Below are positions 13,934 to 17,334 of a stretch of 17,334 nucleotides of DNA, piece after piece (the first letter of the stretch is position 1; each line of letters opens with the position of its first letter). Origin of the DNA: Scybalousia_A sp045221575 (lineage in GTDB: Bacteria; Bacteroidota; Bacteroidia; Bacteroidales; P3); contig JBGUWU010000008.1 in the NCBI GenBank assembly GCA_045221575.1, positions 1 through 17,334 of the forward strand, in the 5' to 3' direction. The notes under the pieces are model-generated. The model saw only the letters and a list, made by a program, of their open reading frames with translations. It did not search any database and was not told the DNA's origin. Made by a program: the position numbers and the translations under genes.

Positions 13934-15316
13934 ATGAAAATAATAGCATTGTTGCTCAGCCTGTCTTTTCTTGTTATCATACATGAGTTTGGACACTATT
14001 GCTTTGCAAGAATATTTAAGACAAGAGTAGAGAAGTTTTATCTTTTCTTCAATCCTTACTTCTCTCTTCTTAGAGCAAAGAAATATAAAGGCAAATGGCA
14101 TTTCTCCTTTTTCTCAAAGAAAAGTCCTAAAGAGTTTGAACAATATCCCGACAATACTGAATGGGGTATTGGTTGGTTACCTTTTGGCGGTTATTGTTCT
14201 ATTGCTGGCATGGTAGATGAAACTCATACTTCATCAGATGCTTTAAACAAAGAACCAGAACATTGGGAATATCGTTCAAAAAAAGCATGGCAAAGATTAC
14301 TCATTGTTTCTGGTGGTGTTATAGTTAATTTCGTTGCTGCTCTTGTTATCTATTCCCTTATTATGTTTGTATGGGGAACAGAACATCTACCGATACAGAA
14401 CACACCATACGGATACGATTACAATCAAACAGCACTTAAGTATGGTTTTCAAAATGGTGACAAAATCATATCTGTTAATGGCAAAAAGGCTTGGGAGATA
14501 AAAGATGCGGTAAATGAGATACTGTTAAACAATGGTAAAGATGTTGTTGTAGACAGACAAGGTGAGAAGAAAACGATACACTTGCCTGAAACGTTTGGCA
14601 AGGAAATGATAGGCAATGGGGAAAAACAGTTCGCAGTTCCTCGCTTTCCTTTTGTTGTAGGAGGATTTGTTGATAACTCTTTAGCACAAAAAGCTGGAAT
14701 GCGTATAGGAGATAGTATTGTCGCTCTTAATGATAAACCTACTCTTTCTTTCTCTGAGTTTGCGAATATGGTTACTCGTAATGCAGGAAGAAAGGTTAAT
14801 GTTTCTTTTTATCGTGACGGTATTCTTCAAACTGTTGCCATTCAACTTAATTCTGAGGGTAAGATAGGGGCATATCAAAAAGATTATTCTTCAGAAGTAA
14901 AGACAATACACAAAGACTATGGCTTTTTTGAGTCTATACCAAAAGGTATATCTCAAGGTGTAAGCACTTTGGTTTCATACGTAAAACAATTCAAATACGT
15001 ATTCTCAAAAGAAGGTGCAACACAGATAGGAGGTTTTGGAGCAATAGGCTCTCTATTCCCTTCTGTTTGGGATTGGCATCTGTTTTGGAATATGACTGCA
15101 TTCCTATCTATTATTCTTGCTTTTATGAATATTCTTCCTATTCCGGCATTAGATGGAGGTCATGTTATGTTTACTCTTTGGGAGATGATAACACGAAGAA
15201 AGCCGAGCGAGAAGTTTATGGAACGTGCTCAAATGGTTGGCATGATTCTTTTATTTGCACTGTTGATATATGCAAATGGCAATGATTTATTCCGTTGGCT
15301 AACGGGTAAGTTCTAA
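13934..15316 (+). CDS. rseP: RIP metalloprotease RseP (site-2 protease)
   Basis: A 460-residue intramembrane zinc protease. The N-terminal helix carries HEFGH (His17, Glu18, His21). Further along are a membrane helix VSGGVIVNFVAALVIY, one or two PDZ domains (segments NGDKIISVNGKKAW and AGMRIGDSIVALNDKP are typical ligand-loop strands), and the second metal-site motif NILPIPALDGGHVMF near residue 400. A final membrane helix follows. RseP cleaves anti-sigma factors in their membrane segment and clears signal-peptide remnants. In Bacteroidota, regulated proteolysis of FecR-type anti-sigma factors is a likely role; that is inference. It stands between secA (34 nt) and the S41 protease gene (12 nt), linking export to envelope proteolysis. 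Confidence 0.95.
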   Translation: MKIIALLLSLSFLVIIHEFGHYCFARIFKTRVEKFYLFFNPYFSLLRAKKYKGKWHFSFFSKKSPKEFEQYPDNTEWGIGWLPFGGYCSIAGMVDETHTSSDALNKEPEHWEYRSKKAWQRLLIVSGGVIVNFVAALVIYSLIMFVWGTEHLPIQNTPYGYDYNQTALKYGFQNGDKIISVNGKKAWEIKDAVNEILLNNGKDVVVDRQGEKKTIHLPETFGKEMIGNGEKQFAVPRFPFVVGGFVDNSLAQKAGMRIGDSIVALNDKPTLSFSEFANMVTRNAGRKVNVSFYRDGILQTVAIQLNSEGKIGAYQKDYSSEVKTIHKDYGFFESIPKGISQGVSTLVSYVKQFKYVFSKEGATQIGGFGAIGSLFPSVWDWHLFWNMTAFLSIILAFMNILPIPALDGGHVMFTLWEMITRRKPSEKFMERAQMVGMILLFALLIYANGNDLFRWLTGKF

Positions 15317-15328
15317 AAGACAAAACCG

Positions 15329-16906
15329 ATGAAAAAACGAATATACCTGCTGCCTGTTTCTCTTATTTGTTTGGTTTTGGGTTTAGTGATAGGTTCTATT
15401 ATTCCCAAAATGTCGGACAGTAAAACCGATGCTTTTTCCGACAAGCTTAACTATGTGATAAACCTTATCTCAAATCAATATGTTGATGAGGTGGATAGAG
15501 ATAGTTTAACCAATAAAGCAATTTCTCTTTTGTTAGATGAATTGGATCCTCATTCCTTATATCTAACCAAAGAGGAAGTCCAAAAAGAGAACGAAAGCCT
15601 TAGAGGAAATTTTGACGGCATAGGTGTTCAGTTTCGTATCGTTGAAGATAGCATTGTCGTTGTTCGCACCATAAAAGGAGGTCCTTCCGAAAAAGTAGGC
15701 ATCATGGCAGGCGACCGTATCGTTAAAGTTGATGGCAAAAACCTTACTAAAAACGTTACTAACGACACTGTGCTACACTATCTTAAAGGTAAGCGAGGTT
15801 CAAAGGTTAAACTCGGAGTATATAGACGAGGAGTTAAAAATCTTATTTCTTTTGTAGTAACACGTGATAAGATAGAAACCAAAGCTGTTGCCTATTTTGG
15901 TATGTTAGACAAAACAATAGGTTATATAAAATTAGATGAGTTTTCCGCTAATTCTTATACCGAAGTGCATAACGCCTTACAATATCTAACTAATCAAGGT
16001 ATGCAGGAGTTAGTCTTTGATCTTAGAGGTAATGGAGGAGGTTTTCTTGATCAAGCAATAAATATTGCAGATGAGTTTATAACTAAGGGCGATCTTATTG
16101 TTTATACTCAAGGTAAGAACAGACCAAGAAAAGATTTCTATGCAACAGGTGGAGGATTATTTGAGCAAGGCAGAATGACAGTTCTTATTGATGAGTTGTC
16201 AGCAAGTGCTTCTGAAATCGTCAGTGGCTGTATTCAAGACAACGACCGAGGAACTGTTATAGGCAGAAGAACTTTTGGCAAAGGATTAGTTCAAGAGCAG
16301 AAAGACTTACCAGACCAAAGTGCAATAAGACTTACTGTTGCAAGATACTACACACCTTCCGGCAGATGTATTCAAAGACCTTATGTTAATGGTGATGCTG
16401 AAAAATACTATGAAGACTTTATTGAGCGATATAATAATATGGAGACCAATTCTGACACCATAAGTCATAGCGATAAATATAAATATAAAACAAAAAAAGG
16501 CCGTATTGTTTATGGCGGAGGTGGCATAGAACCAGATATTACTCTTCCTTTTTCATACACTAAGAATAGTGAATACTATAAAAACCTTATTCGCCAAGGC
16601 TTTATCTTTAAGTATTGTTTTGATTATGTGGATAGAAATCGTAAAGTCTTTGCTAAGTATTCTGGTGGTGATGATTTTCTAAAACACTACTTTGTTACGA
16701 ATGCAGAACTTAATAATATGCTTGTCTCAGCACAGAATGGCGGATTAAAAAAACAAAGCCTACCTCTTTCGGAACAAGCAGAAATAAAACAACTGATGAA
16801 AGCTTATATAGCACAAAACCTCTATGAAGACAAATACTTCTATTCTATTTATGTGACCTTAGATAAGGAGCTTCAAACCGCTCTAAAGAAAATCCACAAA
16901 CAATAG
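15329..16906 (+). CDS. S41-family C-terminal processing peptidase (CtpA/Prc-like)
   Basis: A 525-residue periplasmic serine protease held by an N-terminal signal/anchor (MKKRIYLLPVSLICLVLGLVIGSII). A PDZ domain spans about residues 90-180 (GNFDGIGVQF, IKGGPSEKVGIMAGDRIVKVDG). The S41 catalytic domain follows: VFDLRGNGGGFLDQAI, the nucleophile in DELSASASEIVSG (Ser293) and the general base in RRTFGKGLVQE (Lys318). Their 25-residue spacing is that of Prc and CtpA, and the protein looks active. A C-terminal segment of roughly 150 residues lies beyond the protease core. Such enzymes trim or degrade envelope proteins from the C-terminus. It is the last gene of the unit, 12 nt after rseP. I use no gene symbol because ctpA and prc names are applied loosely in this phylum. 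Confidence 0.95.
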   Translation: MKKRIYLLPVSLICLVLGLVIGSIIPKMSDSKTDAFSDKLNYVINLISNQYVDEVDRDSLTNKAISLLLDELDPHSLYLTKEEVQKENESLRGNFDGIGVQFRIVEDSIVVVRTIKGGPSEKVGIMAGDRIVKVDGKNLTKNVTNDTVLHYLKGKRGSKVKLGVYRRGVKNLISFVVTRDKIETKAVAYFGMLDKTIGYIKLDEFSANSYTEVHNALQYLTNQGMQELVFDLRGNGGGFLDQAINIADEFITKGDLIVYTQGKNRPRKDFYATGGGLFEQGRMTVLIDELSASASEIVSGCIQDNDRGTVIGRRTFGKGLVQEQKDLPDQSAIRLTVARYYTPSGRCIQRPYVNGDAEKYYEDFIERYNNMETNSDTISHSDKYKYKTKKGRIVYGGGGIEPDITLPFSYTKNSEYYKNLIRQGFIFKYCFDYVDRNRKVFAKYSGGDDFLKHYFVTNAELNNMLVSAQNGGLKKQSLPLSEQAEIKQLMKAYIAQNLYEDKYFYSIYVTLDKELQTALKKIHKQ

Positions 16907-16928
16907 TTTAGGAAATAAAATATTGAAA

Positions 16929-16948
16929 AATACTTAAACAAAAGTATT
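16929..16948. other. Short AT-rich hairpin after the S41 protease gene
   Basis: AATACTT (16929-16935) and AAGTATT (16942-16948) form a perfect 7-bp stem with a 6-nt loop, 23 nt past the stop codon. The stem has one G-C pair and no T run follows on the plus strand, so it is at best a weak terminator or 3'-end structure for the five-gene transcript. Confidence 0.35.
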
Positions 16949-17004
16949 AAAAACTCATTCTTTCCTCTTTTTCTTTTACAGTAAGAAAAATACATAAAAG
17001 ATAA

Positions 17005-17036
17005 TTTGTATATTTCAAAAAAATGTATTATCTTTG
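17005..17036 (+). promoter_or_regulatory. Strong Bacteroidota-type promoter firing into a gene-free region
   Basis: TTTG (17005-17008), a 20-nt spacer and TATCTTTG (17029-17036) form the best-looking promoter in the window, matching both the -33 and TAnnTTTG elements. Transcription would begin near 17042. No start codon with a supported reading frame follows in the 290 nt to the window edge. Confidence 0.75.
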
Positions 17037-17041
17037 CATAA

Positions 17042-17190
17042 AATAATCGGTGGTTTTAGGTAAAGTTTTTGCAAAAACTATTTACTTACCTTAAACCATT
17101 ATTTGAAAAGCAAAGACTATAATAGTGTCTTTTGACAATTGAGATAAAACTTAAAGCCATTGGATTATTTTTTTTGTTTATAAGGCTAAA
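17042..17190 (+). ncRNA. Candidate structured non-coding RNA or long leader (3' end unknown)
   Basis: About 10 nt after the inferred start site, TGGTTTTAGGTAA (17051-17063) pairs with TTACCTTAAACCA (17086-17098) in 12 of 13 positions. The enclosed AGTTTTTGCAAAAACT (17064-17079) is a perfect 16-nt palindrome able to form its own hairpin. TTTAC at 17081-17085 can compete with TTACC at 17086-17090 for the GGTAAA strand, so two alternative folds are possible. A smaller stem, CAAAGAC (17111-17117) with GTCTTT (17127-17132), and a T8 run at 17168-17175 follow. No protein-coding frame is evident. It may be a stand-alone RNA or the leader of a gene beyond the edge. Confidence 0.45.
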
Positions 17191-17320
17191 AAACGCCGTT
17201 TTTAATTTCAAAAACGCCGTTTTCTGTGTATAAAAACCAGGTTTTCACACACAAAAACCAAGTCTTTGAAAAAGAAAACCAAGTCTTTTTATACGAAAAC
17301 GAAGATTTAACCAAAAACAG
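17188..17320. repeat. Array of short AAAAC-centred motifs with ~21-bp period
   Basis: Seven motifs of an A run followed by C occur with that C at 17194, 17215, 17237, 17258, 17279, 17300 and 17318, giving steps of 21, 22, 21, 21, 21 and 18 nt. The first two units are identical odd palindromes, AAAACGCCGTTTT. The third is AAAAACCAGGTTTT, the next two share AAAACCAAGTCTTT, and the last two are more degenerate. Spacers of about 7-9 nt differ in sequence. The region continues to, and perhaps beyond, the window edge. No gene is visible in it. Confidence 0.6.
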
Positions 17321-17334
17321 CCTTATCCCCTCCT

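Noticed and set aside
17188..17320. CRISPR array
   Set aside because: Repeat units are only about 13 nt and diverge from each other, spacers are about 8 nt, and no cas gene is present.

Overview
The window looks like a chromosomal segment from an AT-rich member of the Bacteroidota, most likely Bacteroidales. The evidence is the gene content (long-form bL25 next to pth, an HU / small AURKAIP1-COX24 protein / RNase G cluster, and a SecA of about 1,100 residues), TAnnTTTG promoter cores upstream of several genes, and the absence of clear Shine-Dalgarno sequences. All calls were made by eye from the sequence; no database search was run.

Left part (1-2400). A gene truncated by the window edge once encoded a receptor-like protein: a Ser/Thr kinase domain, an Asn-rich linker, a transmembrane helix, then a formylglycine-generating-enzyme-like (C-type-lectin fold) domain. 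It carries two lesions: a 1-nt deletion inside the kinase DFG motif (164/165) and an in-frame TGA at 658-660. Its last ~110 nt rise abruptly to about 59% GC and have the layout of a variable region of a diversity-generating retroelement (DGR), with NNY codons at every apparently variable position set in an invariant GC-rich frame. No reverse transcriptase or template repeat lies in the window. A YafQ-type toxin-antitoxin pair follows on the minus strand.

Middle-left (2360-5490). A minus-strand cluster reads HU-family protein, a 29-residue AURKAIP1/COX24-type protein, then RNase G, ending in a strong hairpin terminator. Two hairpins lie in the rng leader, one of them a perfect 12-bp stem followed by a T run. 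Upstream is a surface-lipoprotein candidate with its own promoter, divergent from rplY.

Middle (5490-8130). rplY and pth are followed, tail to tail, by an exosortase/archaeosortase-family membrane protein with the Cys-Arg-His set. A membrane-anchored Bacteroidota protein of unknown function comes next.

Right part (8137-16906). Five tightly packed plus-strand genes encode a Wzz-type chain-length regulator, an O-antigen ligase/polymerase-type protein, SecA, the site-2 protease RseP and an S41 C-terminal processing protease. Overlaps or gaps of at most 34 nt suggest one transcript that combines surface-polysaccharide assembly, protein export and envelope proteolysis.

Right end (16907-17334). 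No gene is visible. A very good promoter (TTTG-N20-TATCTTTG) fires into a region with a long hairpin and then a run of short AAAAC-centred motifs spaced about 21 bp apart, which reaches the window edge. This may be an undescribed non-coding RNA or binding-site array.
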